A DNA stretch of 64,000 bases from an uncultured Prevotellaceae bacterium (GTDB lineage Bacteria > Bacteroidota > Bacteroidia > Bacteroidales > Muribaculaceae), in assembly GCA_900318645.1 (NCBI GenBank), contig ONLH01000004.1, positions 53,600-117,599 of the forward strand, given 5' to 3'. Positions 29,936-38,865 of the stretch are shown piece after piece. Position 1 is the first letter of the stretch; each line of letters begins with the position of its first letter. The notes under the pieces were generated by a model that saw only the letters and a program-made list of their open reading frames with translations, searched no databases and was not told the DNA's origin. Position numbers and translations under genes: made by a program.

Positions 29936-32013
29936 CTCTCCTCGAGCATCCCTTCGAGTTTGATGATTTCATCGCGGTACTGGGCGGCTTCAAGGAAGTC
30001 CATACGCTTGGCTGCCTCAATCATTTGGGTCTTGAGTCGGTCAATGGCGGCCTGCATGTCCTTGTTGCTCATGTAGGCGACTACGGGATCGGCGGCAACA
30101 CCGGCACTGCTATCAAATTCCTCGGCATAGCGCATCTCGGGTTTAGGTGTAGCATGCGCTGCGGGTTGCAAACCTTGGTTGTGGCGGCTGGGTGCTGTCG
30201 GGTGATGCATATCGGTGTCCTGGCCGATGATGGCTGTGCGGGCCTTGATGATGGCTGTTGGCGTGATGCCGTTCTCCTCATTATACTTGAGTTGCAGCGT
30301 GCGGCGGCGCTCGGTCTCGTCAATGGTCTGGCGCATCGAGTCGGTGATGTTGTCGGCATACATGATGACGGTACCGTTCAGGTTGCGAGCAGCACGACCT
30401 GCTGTCTGAGTCAGGGAGCGGCGACTGCGCAGGAAGCCTTCTTTGTCGGCATCGAGGATGGCAACAAGTGATACCTCAGGCAGGTCAAGGCCTTCGCGCA
30501 GCAGGTTAACACCGACAAGCACGTCAATAGCTCCAGCGCGCAGGTTGTCAATAATCTCGATGCGTTCCAGCGTCTCAACATCACTGTGCATATAGGCTGT
30601 GCGGATGTCGAGTCGCTTGAGGTAATCGCTCAGTTCCTCGGCCATACGCTTCGTCAATGTGGTCACCAGGGTGCGCTCGCCGCGCTCGATGCGCAGTTGT
30701 ATCTCCTCGACCAGGTCATCAACTTGACCTTGGGAGGGGCGCACGATAATCTGAGGATCGAGCAAGCCTGTCGGGCGGATAAGCTGTTCAGTGATAATGC
30801 CTTCACTCTTGTTGAGCTCATAGTCGGCGGGGGTGGCGCTCACATAGATGGTCTGGTGGGTCATCATCTCAAATTCCTCAAAACGCAAGGGTCTGTTGTC
30901 CAATGCCGCTTCGAGTCGGAATCCATAGTGCACCAGATTGGTTTTGCGGGACTGGTCGCCACCGTACATGGCGCGTATCTGCGGCACAGTGACATGGCTC
31001 TCATCAATGATGGTGAGGAAGTCATCGGGGAAATAATCCAGCAGGCAGAAAGGCCTCATGCCGGGCCGGCGGCCGTCAAAGTAGCGGCTGTAGTTCTCGA
31101 TGCCTGAGCAGTAGCCCACTTCGCGCATCATCTCCATGTCATAGGTCACGCGTTCATTCAGCCTTTTGGCTTCGGCAAAACGGTTCTCGCGTGCAAAGGC
31201 GGCCACTTGATTCTCGCGGTCAATATCAATTTGTCCCATGGCGGCGCGCATGCGCTCTTTGGTGGTTACAAAGATGTTGGCAGGGAAAATCTTGAAGCCC
31301 TCCACATCCTCGGTGGGCAACTGTGTCTCACTGTCAAGAATCTGGATACGTTCTATCTCGTTACCCCAAAAGATGACCCTCAGCATGATATCCTCATCGC
31401 TCAGGAACACATCCACCGTGTCGCCCTTGACACGGAAGGTGCCCATCCTCAAGTCGGCATCACTGCGTGAATACAGGGCATCCACCAGGCGATGCAGCAA
31501 CTCGTCGCGCCCGATTTGTTGACCCACTTTCAACTCAATAGCGTTGGCGGTAATGTCCTCGGGATTACCCATGCCGTAGAGGCATGAAACGCTCGACACG
31601 ACCACGATGTCACGGCGGCCCGATAGCAATGCCGTCACTGTTGCGAGGCGCAGGCGCTCAATCTCGTCATTGATGGCGAGGTCTTTTTCAATATATTTGT
31701 CCGTTGAGGGAATATAGGCCTCGGGCTGATAGTAGTCGTAATAGGAGACAAAGTAGTGTACCGCGTTTTCGGGGAAGAAACCCTTGAACTCGGCATACAA
31801 CTGAGCCGCCAGTGTCTTGTTGTGCGACAAGACCAGGGTAGGGCGCCCCGTGCGAGCGATGACATTAGCCATCGTGAACGTCTTGCCCGAACCCGTCACG
31901 CCCAGCAACGTCTGGAAGGGCACGCCGTCATTGACACCGTTAGCCAGCTCAGCTATCGCCTGCGGCTGGTCCCCGGTTGGTTCATATTCACTATGCAATC
32001 GATATTCCATCAT
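29929..32013 (-). CDS. uvrB: Excinuclease ABC subunit B
   Basis: Damage-verification helicase of nucleotide excision repair. Motifs: EYEPTGDQPQAI, Walker A GVTGSGKTFT, the beta-hairpin YYDYYQPEAYIP, helicase motif IDESH, and TLTKRMAEEL and GRAARN in the second RecA domain. The C-terminal UVR segment is present (MIEAAKRMDFLEAAQYRDEI). A Shine-Dalgarno-like AAAGGAG precedes ATGATG at 32013/32010, so I start there rather than at an upstream ATG; the second ATG gives the usual MEYRLHSEYEPTG. Confidence 0.97.
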   Translation of the reverse strand: MMEYRLHSEYEPTGDQPQAIAELANGVNDGVPFQTLLGVTGSGKTFTMANVIARTGRPTLVLSHNKTLAAQLYAEFKGFFPENAVHYFVSYYDYYQPEAYIPSTDKYIEKDLAINDEIERLRLATVTALLSGRRDIVVVSSVSCLYGMGNPEDITANAIELKVGQQIGRDELLHRLVDALYSRSDADLRMGTFRVKGDTVDVFLSDEDIMLRVIFWGNEIERIQILDSETQLPTEDVEGFKIFPANIFVTTKERMRAAMGQIDIDRENQVAAFARENRFAEAKRLNERVTYDMEMMREVGYCSGIENYSRYFDGRRPGMRPFCLLDYFPDDFLTIIDESHVTVPQIRAMYGGDQSRKTNLVHYGFRLEAALDNRPLRFEEFEMMTHQTIYVSATPADYELNKSEGIITEQLIRPTGLLDPQIIVRPSQGQVDDLVEEIQLRIERGERTLVTTLTKRMAEELSDYLKRLDIRTAYMHSDVETLERIEIIDNLRAGAIDVLVGVNLLREGLDLPEVSLVAILDADKEGFLRSRRSLTQTAGRAARNLNGTVIMYADNITDSMRQTIDETERRRTLQLKYNEENGITPTAIIKARTAIIGQDTDMHHPTAPSRHNQGLQPAAHATPKPEMRYAEEFDSSAGVAADPVVAYMSNKDMQAAIDRLKTQMIEAAKRMDFLEAAQYRDEIIKLEGMLEERS

Positions 32014-32040
32014 CAGCTCCTTTCTCAATATCAAGGGGTC

Positions 32041-32048
32041 AAAGATAC
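32041..32048 (-). promoter_or_regulatory. -7 box of uvrB
   Basis: TATCTTTG on the minus strand, 27 bases before the chosen start. Confidence 0.55.
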
Positions 32049-32192
32049 TGCTTTTTCTTGAATATTACGCTCCTTCTCTTGATAACCGCAAAAAAATGTG
32101 GAAACCCTTCCCGCTACTCCATGCCACTATTTTCCTCAGGGTCGCCTAGGCCACACCTCCCGTGGCAGCCCCAAGCAAAAAATGCTCTTTTT

Positions 32193-32224
32193 TTTGCAAA
32201 TAACCCGACTATTCACTATCTTTG
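32193..32224 (+). promoter_or_regulatory. Promoter upstream of the BspA-like gene
   Basis: TTTG (32193-32196), 20 bases, TATCTTTG (32217-32224), full consensus. It lies about 270 bases from the BspA-like start, so the transcript has a long leader that includes the small frame. Confidence 0.7.
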
Positions 32225-32321
32225 CAAACAATTGAGGACACCATCCGCTCCTCAGTCAAGACATAATTAAATAAAAGCGTTTTGCTTGTCTCATCGAGGG
32301 AACGTAGGAAATTTCAACAAT

Positions 32322-32465
32322 ATGGGAGACAACAAAGCGGTTTCTGCACTATATGCGTGGGCTGCTTTTATATTTGCGTTTCAAGTTTCCTATGACCTCC
32401 AGTTAAAGGTAGGGCAAATTCAGTCCACGCTTTCGTTGTTTTTTACCAGGTCTCACCAGGACTGA
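32322..32465 (+). CDS. Possible 47-residue membrane peptide in the leader
   Basis: Frame from ATG 32322 to TGA: MGDNKAVSALYAW, a hydrophobic stretch AAFIFAFQV, then QLKVGQIQSTLSLFFTRSHQD. It lies downstream of a consensus promoter and 28 bases before the BspA-like ATG. It could be a leader peptide, a small membrane protein or chance. No homology is recognised. Confidence 0.3.
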   Translation: MGDNKAVSALYAWAAFIFAFQVSYDLQLKVGQIQSTLSLFFTRSHQD

Positions 32466-32493
32466 GAGAAGACCATAGTTTGTGCTTCGCTCT

Positions 32494-34188
32494 ATGAAAA
32501 AATCATTATCATTTCTGCGATTCATCTTGCTGTCAATTGTCATTCAAGGCTCCTTAACCTCCTTCGGTTTTGAAGTCGGTGGAATAAATTATCGTGATAA
32601 CAATAATGGAACAGCAACTGTTACTGGTGCCAAACAGGATATAGGAGACATCTACATTCCTAGCACTGTAACCTATACTTACACTTACACCGATTACAGT
32701 ACAAATCCTCCAACGACTGCAACAGCGACTAAGACTTGTACCGTCACTTCCATTGGAGAATATGCATTCAACAGGAGACAAGATGTAACCAGTGTGAATA
32801 CTGGTCCAACAGTTAAAACCATTGAGAGGTGTGCATTCCAACAATGTTCCAACATGAAAACTGTCACTATCGGCCCTTCGGTAACCTACATTGGAGAATG
32901 GGCATTCAACATGTGTGGAAGCATGTCCAATCTATCTTTAGGTTCTTCACTCGTTACTATCGATGCGGTTGCCTTTGGACATAATGGTTCCTTAGTAGAT
33001 GTCAACATTCCAAACTCCGTAATAACCATTGGAAATAGTGCGTTTGTTGATTGTCCAAATCTTACCAATATCGTCATCCCCAACTCAGTAGAAACCATCG
33101 GCAACTCTGCTTTCGGTCAATGCGGTAGTTTATCCAATATAAATATCCCCAATTCGGTCACCTCTATCGGTAGCGGTGCGTTCTCCGGATCAGGCTTGAC
33201 AAGTTTAGTTATCCCGAACTCTGTGATTTCATTAGGAGATGCAGTATGTAGTGATTGTAACAATCTTACAACTGTGACAATCGGCAACGCTGTTGAATCA
33301 ATTGGATATAATGCATTCTTCAGTTGTGATAATTTGACTGATATAACGATTGGAGAATCCGTTACATCTATTGGAAATCGAGCTTTTGAAAACTGTGAGA
33401 AATTATCATCCATTCGAATACCAAATTCTGTCAAAACCATAGGATCTCGCGCCTTTATCCATTGTCATGCAATGAAGAGTATTGACATGGGGTCTTCTGT
33501 TGAAAGTATAGGGAATGATGCCTTCTATATGTGCTATCAGGTTTCATATTTAAACATCCATGACATCAGGAAGTGGTGCGAAATCAATTTTGCAGACATA
33601 CATGCAAATCCATTATTCTATCCTAAAAAGTTTCATTTGAATGGAGTACTCATCAATGATGTTGTTATACATCAAGGCACAAGCGCCATCAAAGCCTACG
33701 CTTTCTATGAATGTAACAACCTGACGAGCGTTTTCATTCCAAATTCTGTAACAACTATAGGGAAGGATTCCTTTTGCAACTGCCCAAACCTGAAAACCGT
33801 GACCCTTGGAAATTCAGTCACCACTATTGCAGAATGGGCTTTCATCAGCTGTAATAATTTGACGAGTGTCACATGCAAAGCAACTGTTCCCCCTTCGGCA
33901 ATTTCGTCTTCATTTAGCTGCTATAATCAGGCGACATTATCGGTACCCAAAGCTTCAATAGAGACCTATCAAACAACAACTCCATGGAGTAGTTTTAAAA
34001 CCATCGTTGGCTGTCTATTCGGTGATGTGGACGGTGACGGCAGGGTTAGTATCGATGATTTGACCGAACTCATCAATCTGTTGTTGACAAATGGTGAAGC
34101 AGATGATGTTGCTGACGTGGACGGTGAAGGCAGGGTGAGCATCGACGACGTGGCGGCACTGATCAACATCCTGTTGAACAGTCATTGA
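32494..34188 (+). CDS. BspA-like leucine-rich-repeat surface protein with dockerin tail
   Basis: A 564-residue protein with signal peptide (MKKSLSFLRFILLSIVIQGS) and roughly 15 BspA/LRR_5 repeats of about 23 residues, consensus IPNSVxxIGxxAFxxCxxLxxV. The C-terminal pair of dockerin-type repeats reads GDVDGDGRVSIDDLTELINLLL and ADVDGEGRVSIDDVAALINILL. BspA proteins mediate binding to host matrix or other bacteria. The gene is clearly more AT-rich than its neighbours, suggesting later acquisition. ATG 32494 gives the best signal peptide. Confidence 0.9.
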   Translation: MKKSLSFLRFILLSIVIQGSLTSFGFEVGGINYRDNNNGTATVTGAKQDIGDIYIPSTVTYTYTYTDYSTNPPTTATATKTCTVTSIGEYAFNRRQDVTSVNTGPTVKTIERCAFQQCSNMKTVTIGPSVTYIGEWAFNMCGSMSNLSLGSSLVTIDAVAFGHNGSLVDVNIPNSVITIGNSAFVDCPNLTNIVIPNSVETIGNSAFGQCGSLSNINIPNSVTSIGSGAFSGSGLTSLVIPNSVISLGDAVCSDCNNLTTVTIGNAVESIGYNAFFSCDNLTDITIGESVTSIGNRAFENCEKLSSIRIPNSVKTIGSRAFIHCHAMKSIDMGSSVESIGNDAFYMCYQVSYLNIHDIRKWCEINFADIHANPLFYPKKFHLNGVLINDVVIHQGTSAIKAYAFYECNNLTSVFIPNSVTTIGKDSFCNCPNLKTVTLGNSVTTIAEWAFISCNNLTSVTCKATVPPSAISSSFSCYNQATLSVPKASIETYQTTTPWSSFKTIVGCLFGDVDGDGRVSIDDLTELINLLLTNGEADDVADVDGEGRVSIDDVAALINILLNSH

Positions 34189-34257
34189 TTCTTGCTTATG
34201 TAACACGGGGACGGTTCTCTTTCGGTTCATTTCGAGTGGATAGGTACTAAAATCCTG

Positions 34258-34285
34258 AATTAATCGCCCGCAGGGGCGATTAATT
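34258..34285 (+). terminator. Terminator after the BspA-like gene
   Basis: Perfect 12-bp stem AATTAATCGCCC/GGGCGATTAATT with loop GCAG. Confidence 0.65.
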
Positions 34286-34321
34286 ATTTGGTGTGGAGTC
34301 CGAGGTTTTTATTAAACTTTC

Positions 34322-34352
34322 TTGCCTGTTTCGCGTCTTAAATATATCTTTG
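34322..34352 (+). promoter_or_regulatory. Promoter of the DUF2520 gene, nearly leaderless
   Basis: TTG (34322-34324), 20 bases, TATCTTTG (34345-34352). The ATG is at 34361, only 8 bases beyond the -7 box. Confidence 0.6.
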
Positions 34353-34360
34353 CAGAGGAA

Positions 34361-35140
34361 ATGAAACAAGTGGTAATCATCGGTTCGGGTAATGTTGCGA
34401 CAAGCCTGGCGCATGGTTTGTCGGCACGGTGTGTAGTTGCACAGATCTTCAGCCGACAGTTGTTTCATGCCCGGTTGCTAGCCGATGCCATCGGTTGCCC
34501 GCTTGCTACTGATGACCTGATGGCCCTTGTCCCTGATGCAGATGCTTACATCGTCGCTGTGCGCGATGATGTGATTGCCGATGTGGTTGATGCCGTGCCT
34601 GATAATGGTGCCCTGTGGCTTCACACCTCGGGCAGCAAGGGGATAGACTTGTTTAAGGGGCATCGTGCACACTATGGTGTGTTGTGGCCCATGCAGTCGT
34701 TCTCGCGTGAAGTTGTCGTTGCACTTGATGACGTGCATTTCTTTGCCGAGGCAAGTGACAAAAAGACGTTGGAGCATCTGATGGCGTTGGGCCACTTGAT
34801 CTCTCATCATGTCATTGAGGCTGACAGCGACAAGCGCCGTCGGTTGCACGTCGCATCGGTTTTCTCCTGCAATTTTGCCAACCACATGTGGACACTTGCC
34901 GACGAAGTGCTGGGTGATGCAGGATTGCCCTTTGACGCGCTGTTGCCGTTAATCCGCACCACAGTCGATAAGCTCAGTAGCCTGTCGCCGGCCAAGTCCC
35001 AGACCGGGCCAGCCATTCGCCACGACACACAGGTTCTCGATAGCCACTTGGCTATGCTGGATGGTGACAAACGCGAGATTTACCGCCTCCTTTCCGATTC
35101 CATTATGAACCGTAATCCGCTTGACGACAATGCTAAATAA
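34361..35140 (+). CDS. NAD(P)-binding Rossmann protein, DUF2520 family
   Basis: A 259-residue protein with the dinucleotide-binding motif VVIIGSGNVATSLA near the N-terminus, a 6-phosphogluconate-dehydrogenase-like core (YIVAVRDDVIADVVDAV) and a helical C-terminal DUF2520 domain. Relatives include pantoate reductase-like and coenzyme F420-dependent-type oxidoreductases; the substrate is unknown. It overlaps the maf start by 11 bases, so the two are co-translated. Confidence 0.82.
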   Translation: MKQVVIIGSGNVATSLAHGLSARCVVAQIFSRQLFHARLLADAIGCPLATDDLMALVPDADAYIVAVRDDVIADVVDAVPDNGALWLHTSGSKGIDLFKGHRAHYGVLWPMQSFSREVVVALDDVHFFAEASDKKTLEHLMALGHLISHHVIEADSDKRRRLHVASVFSCNFANHMWTLADEVLGDAGLPFDALLPLIRTTVDKLSSLSPAKSQTGPAIRHDTQVLDSHLAMLDGDKREIYRLLSDSIMNRNPLDDNAK

Positions 35141-35705
35141 TTTAGATAAATATGATGTGGTGCTGGGCAGTAACTCGCCCCGGCGAAGGGAATTGTTGAA
35201 CGACATGGGCGTGAAGTTCCGTGTCGAGGCTATCAAGGGCATTGACGAGACCTATCCCGCCAGTCTGCCTGTTGAGGAAATCCCTGTCTTTCTTGCACGC
35301 ATCAAGGCTGAGGGTCACCCCCTCAAGGAAAACGAACTGCTCATTACTGCCGACACGGTTGTTGTGCTCGATGAGTCGGTGTTGGGCAAGCCGACGGGCG
35401 AGGCCGATGCACATCGCATGTTGCGTGCCCTCTCGGGACGGGCCCACAGGGTCATCAGTGGCGTGTGTGTCACTACCGTAGAGCGCACCGAGTCATTTGC
35501 CGACACGAGCATCGTCCACTTCGCCGACTTGACCGACGACGAGATTGACTACTACATCAAGCACTACCGTCCGTTGGATAAGGCGGGAGCCTACGGCATT
35601 CAGGAATGGATCGGCAACATCGGCATTACGGGCATCAGTGGTGACTTCTATAACGTTATGGGCTTGCCCACGCGCAAGTTATACCAATTATTAAAAACGT
35701 TCTAA
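35130..35705 (+). CDS. maf: Maf-family nucleotide pyrophosphatase
   Basis: A 191-residue house-cleaning nucleotidase that hydrolyses non-canonical or excess dTTP/UTP to monophosphates. Motifs: LGSNSPRRRELL (phosphate loop), EVEAIKGIDETYP-like, LLITADTVVVLD with GKP, and DKAGAYGIQEW. The ATG at 35130 lies inside the end of the preceding gene. A TTG 9 bases earlier is possible. Confidence 0.94.
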   Translation: MLNNLDKYDVVLGSNSPRRRELLNDMGVKFRVEAIKGIDETYPASLPVEEIPVFLARIKAEGHPLKENELLITADTVVVLDESVLGKPTGEADAHRMLRALSGRAHRVISGVCVTTVERTESFADTSIVHFADLTDDEIDYYIKHYRPLDKAGAYGIQEWIGNIGITGISGDFYNVMGLPTRKLYQLLKTF

Positions 35706-35718
35706 AAGGACATTGGCG

Positions 35719-36318
35719 ATGAAAAACAGGAAAAAGTACATATTACTGCTGATGTTGTTCCTAAGTGCGACATTAGGCTCTTTCGGAAAGGTGTTGTTCT
35801 TCGACACTTGGCATCAGATTTTTGACAAGAAGTCTGTGGGATTTGTGTTCGACAGTTCGGTCATTATGGAAAGCCCCTATGAACTCTACTTTTTAAAAGA
35901 AGAAGGGGAGTATGACGAAACATATATTGATGACCACATGGCAGCCTTGTGGAACGATTCCATCTGGTTGATTAACAGCAAGTATCTGAAGAAAAACTTT
36001 AGTGGTGACGGCTCGTTGTTGAGAGGCTATGTGCCCTTCTTTTTTGACGATAGAGTCGCTTATGCGGTTTACAAGCCTATAATGAAAAGTTTTTGTAATG
36101 AGGAGTTTTATTACATTGATTTCCAGAAGGCTGATGTCAGGAAGATGTCTCACAAGAATCTCTCAGTCTTGCTCAAGGATTATCCCGATTTGCTGATGCG
36201 TTATGAGGGAATGAAGGACTATAAAAAGCCTAGGGTCATTGAGGAATTCTTTTTAGAATATATCGACCGTGCATCACAAGATTACATGCGTCCCTGTATT
36301 GTTGACATAATCAATTAA
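35719..36318 (+). CDS. Exported protein, triplicated family, copy 1
   Basis: A 199-residue protein with signal peptide (YILLLMLFLSATLGSFG). The family core is VLFFDTWHQIF, a middle segment (MAALWNDSIWLINSKYLKKNF, FFFDDRVAYAV) and a conserved end (VLLKDYPDLLMRYEGMKDYKK, EEFFLEYIDRASQDYMRP). I do not recognise a named domain with certainty. The ATG follows the maf stop by 13 bp. This copy is the most diverged of three. Confidence 0.7.
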   Translation: MKNRKKYILLLMLFLSATLGSFGKVLFFDTWHQIFDKKSVGFVFDSSVIMESPYELYFLKEEGEYDETYIDDHMAALWNDSIWLINSKYLKKNFSGDGSLLRGYVPFFFDDRVAYAVYKPIMKSFCNEEFYYIDFQKADVRKMSHKNLSVLLKDYPDLLMRYEGMKDYKKPRVIEEFFLEYIDRASQDYMRPCIVDIIN

Positions 36319-36331
36319 AAAATAGAATATA

Positions 36332-36985
36332 ATGAAGAAAAACCTGCTTAGACATCTTGTCTTGATTGTGATCGCCGCGACTGCGCTGTGTGCTCAAGCC
36401 GCCAATGAACCTCGCGACACGGTCTATTTCTATGACACGTGGAAGCAAATGCTGGAGATGGAGCCAGCAGCGATGATTGTTTCACCGTTTATTGACATAG
36501 AGAATCCCTATGAGATAGACATCTACACGACACAGAATGATTATAGCCTCTATGATCACCTGGCTGCGACGCTAGGCGACAGCATCTGGCTCGTCAGCAC
36601 CGCCTACCTGCAGCATCATTTCAAGGGAGATAACGAAAAGCCAAGTGGAGGCAGATTCATGTATGCCCCCTTGTTTTTCAACGAGAAGGTAGCATATCTG
36701 ATGGCTCCGACCTACGGCGTCAAGGAAATCCTGTTTGGGCCGATGGAAGTGAATTCAAGCGATGATGTAGATTACTATTATTTTGATTTTAGGAAACGGG
36801 AGTTACGCAAGGTCAATTCAAGTGTATTGAGTGAATTGCTCGAGGACTACCACGACCTGAAGATGCGCTACGAGGGTATGAAGGACTACAAGAAAAAATA
36901 CATGATTGAGGAGTTTTTCATGAAGTATATAGATAGGGCTTCTCAAGACTTCATGCGACCTTATATTGTTGACCTTGTAGAATAA
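36332..36985 (+). CDS. Exported protein, triplicated family, copy 2
   Basis: A 217-residue protein with signal peptide (cleavage near LCAQAA). PRDTVYFYDTWKQMLEMEPAA and LGDSIWLVSTAYLQHHF parallel copies 1 and 3. The C-terminal LLEDYHDLKMRYEGMKDYKKKY is almost identical to copy 3. It starts 13 bp after copy 1. No catalytic motif; function unknown. Confidence 0.72.
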   Translation: MKKNLLRHLVLIVIAATALCAQAANEPRDTVYFYDTWKQMLEMEPAAMIVSPFIDIENPYEIDIYTTQNDYSLYDHLAATLGDSIWLVSTAYLQHHFKGDNEKPSGGRFMYAPLFFNEKVAYLMAPTYGVKEILFGPMEVNSSDDVDYYYFDFRKRELRKVNSSVLSELLEDYHDLKMRYEGMKDYKKKYMIEEFFMKYIDRASQDFMRPYIVDLVE

Positions 36986-36996
36986 TATTTTTCCTG

Positions 36997-37656
36997 ATGA
37001 ATAGATTGTTAAGTCATATCATAGTTGTTTTCCTCGCTACGGCTTGGCTAAGTGCTAATGCTGTGGAGGAGCCCCATGACACAGTCTATTTCTACGAAAC
37101 TTGGGAACAGGTATATTATGATGAGCCCGCTGCGATATGTGTGGATCCGTTCATTGATGTCTATTCCTATGCACTGGACTTTGTGACTTATGATAAGCTC
37201 ATCAACGACAAGATCAATCAGCGATATATTGCGGCCTCTCTTGGTGATGGCAATTGGTTTGTCAACAGCAGTTACCTGTATAAGAATTTTGAAGTCGATT
37301 TGCATTATCTCAATTTCTATGTACCACTATTCTTCAATGACAAAGTAGCGTATACGCTCTCGGTAGCCAATATTAGTTTTATGGATCATGTATCAGTAGA
37401 AGATGAGAGCAATAGCATCGACTATTATTACATTGATTTTGAGAATTACAAGGTGCGGCGTGTCAATCCCAGTGTGTTGAGCGAGTTGCTCAAGGACTAT
37501 CATGACCTGCAAGTACGCTACGAGGGCATGAAGGACTACAAGAAACGCAACATCATCGAGGATTATTTCTTCAAGTTCCTCAAGCGAGCTTCCGGTGATG
37601 TCATGCATCCCGATATCCTTGATTTGGTCGTAGATGAGGCACCCCTCATAGATTAA
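36997..37656 (+). CDS. Exported protein, triplicated family, copy 3
   Basis: A 219-residue protein with signal peptide (cleavage near LSANA). It shares PHDTVYFYETWEQVYYDEPAA and ELLKDYHDLQVRYEGMKDYKK with copy 2. It starts 11 bp after copy 2 and ends 65 bp before a binding-protein-dependent importer operon, so the family may serve that uptake system (inference). Confidence 0.72.
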   Translation: MNRLLSHIIVVFLATAWLSANAVEEPHDTVYFYETWEQVYYDEPAAICVDPFIDVYSYALDFVTYDKLINDKINQRYIAASLGDGNWFVNSSYLYKNFEVDLHYLNFYVPLFFNDKVAYTLSVANISFMDHVSVEDESNSIDYYYIDFENYKVRRVNPSVLSELLKDYHDLQVRYEGMKDYKKRNIIEDYFFKFLKRASGDVMHPDILDLVVDEAPLID

Positions 37657-37721
37657 TAATTCGATGAAGAATTCTATTTATATCGATTATAATAAACGAT
37701 AAGAGAATCGATGTCAAGCCA

Positions 37722-38858
37722 ATGAATAAGACGATAACACAATACTTTTATACTGCCTCCTTTCTCTTGGTGAGCCTGTTGCTGTTAACCGCGTGTTTCA
37801 AGAGAGGTGGCGCAGCGGGAAATACAATGGAGTCTTCGGATTCGGTGATTACTGCAGCCAAGTTGCTCTCGATGCAGCGCACGGCTGATTATACACTTGT
37901 CACTGTGGGAGACCCGTGGAAGGGTGGGGTGTTGCACCGCTATGTGCTGGTGCCGCGTGATACCGACCTTCCGAAAGATTTGCCCGAAGGGACTGTAGTG
38001 CGAACCCCTATTCAGCGCGCGCTGGTCTATTCCTCGGTCCACACGAGCTTGTTGGACGAGCTGGGGGCAATAGGTGCTGTTCGTGGTGTGGTGGATAGCC
38101 AGTATTTCATTGACTCCACCATTGTACAAGGTGTGGCCAAGGGTGTCATAGCCGACTGCGGTAACTCAATGAATCCAACTGTCGAAAAGGTTATCGATAT
38201 GCAGCCCGATGCCATCTTGTTATCTCCTTATCAGGATGCCAGTTATGGCCAGATTGCCAAATTGGATATTCCTATCATTGAGTGTGCTGACTATCTGGAA
38301 TATGACCCGCTGGGCAGAGCTGAATGGGTAAAATTCTACGGCGAACTGGTGGGTAAGCGCAACGAGGCCGATAGCCTCTATAACGCTATCGTCACAGCCT
38401 ATAATGAAGTGAAACAGGCTGCGGCAGGTGCCGCTAATCGTCCCACCGTCGTGACTGAGATGGTCATCAGTGGTGTGTGGAACGTGCCTGGTGGACAAAG
38501 TTACATGGCCCGCATCCTGCATGACGCGGGAGGCAATTACCTATGGGCCGATGATGAGAATACGGGTTCGCTGGCACTGGATTTCAACCAGGTACTTGCT
38601 GTCGCACAGGATGCCGACTACTGGTTTATCAAGTGGACCAATATCAATTCGTTAAAGGACCTGCAGGGTGCCTTTGACTTGAATAAGGAGATGGCGGCCT
38701 TCAAGAACAAGCATGTTTACGTCTGCGATACCGACAAGACCCGCTTCTTTGACCGCATCCCCTTCCATCCCGATGTACTGATGCGTGAATTCGCAGCCAT
38801 CCTGCATCCTGAACTGTTCCCCGATTACCAAAACCAAATGTATCACCACATTGACTGA
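37722..38858 (+). CDS. ABC-importer substrate-binding lipoprotein (iron/cobalamin type)
   Basis: A 378-residue lipoprotein (lipobox LLTAC, Cys25) of the BtuF/FecB cluster, in which two lobes are joined by a long helix. Conserved features: RALVYSSVHTSLLDELGA, QPDAILLSPYQD, GGNYLWADD and the C-terminal FHPDVLMREFAAILHPEL. It delivers a chelated metal or corrinoid to the permease encoded next. No cobalamin riboswitch is visible upstream, so an iron-type substrate is at least as likely. Confidence 0.88.
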   Translation: MNKTITQYFYTASFLLVSLLLLTACFKRGGAAGNTMESSDSVITAAKLLSMQRTADYTLVTVGDPWKGGVLHRYVLVPRDTDLPKDLPEGTVVRTPIQRALVYSSVHTSLLDELGAIGAVRGVVDSQYFIDSTIVQGVAKGVIADCGNSMNPTVEKVIDMQPDAILLSPYQDASYGQIAKLDIPIIECADYLEYDPLGRAEWVKFYGELVGKRNEADSLYNAIVTAYNEVKQAAAGAANRPTVVTEMVISGVWNVPGGQSYMARILHDAGGNYLWADDENTGSLALDFNQVLAVAQDADYWFIKWTNINSLKDLQGAFDLNKEMAAFKNKHVYVCDTDKTRFFDRIPFHPDVLMREFAAILHPELFPDYQNQMYHHID

Positions 38859-38865
38859 CACGCCC

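Larger units (their letters stand above)
32014..32493. other. Divergent intergenic region uvrB / BspA-like gene
   Basis: Contains a -7 box for uvrB (32041), a promoter for the rightward transcript (32193-32224) and a possible 47-codon frame (32322-32465). No other gene is visible. Confidence 0.6.

Noticed and set aside
37657-37721. Cobalamin riboswitch before the importer operon
   Set aside because: Only 65 bases separate the genes and no B12-box-like sequence is visible.
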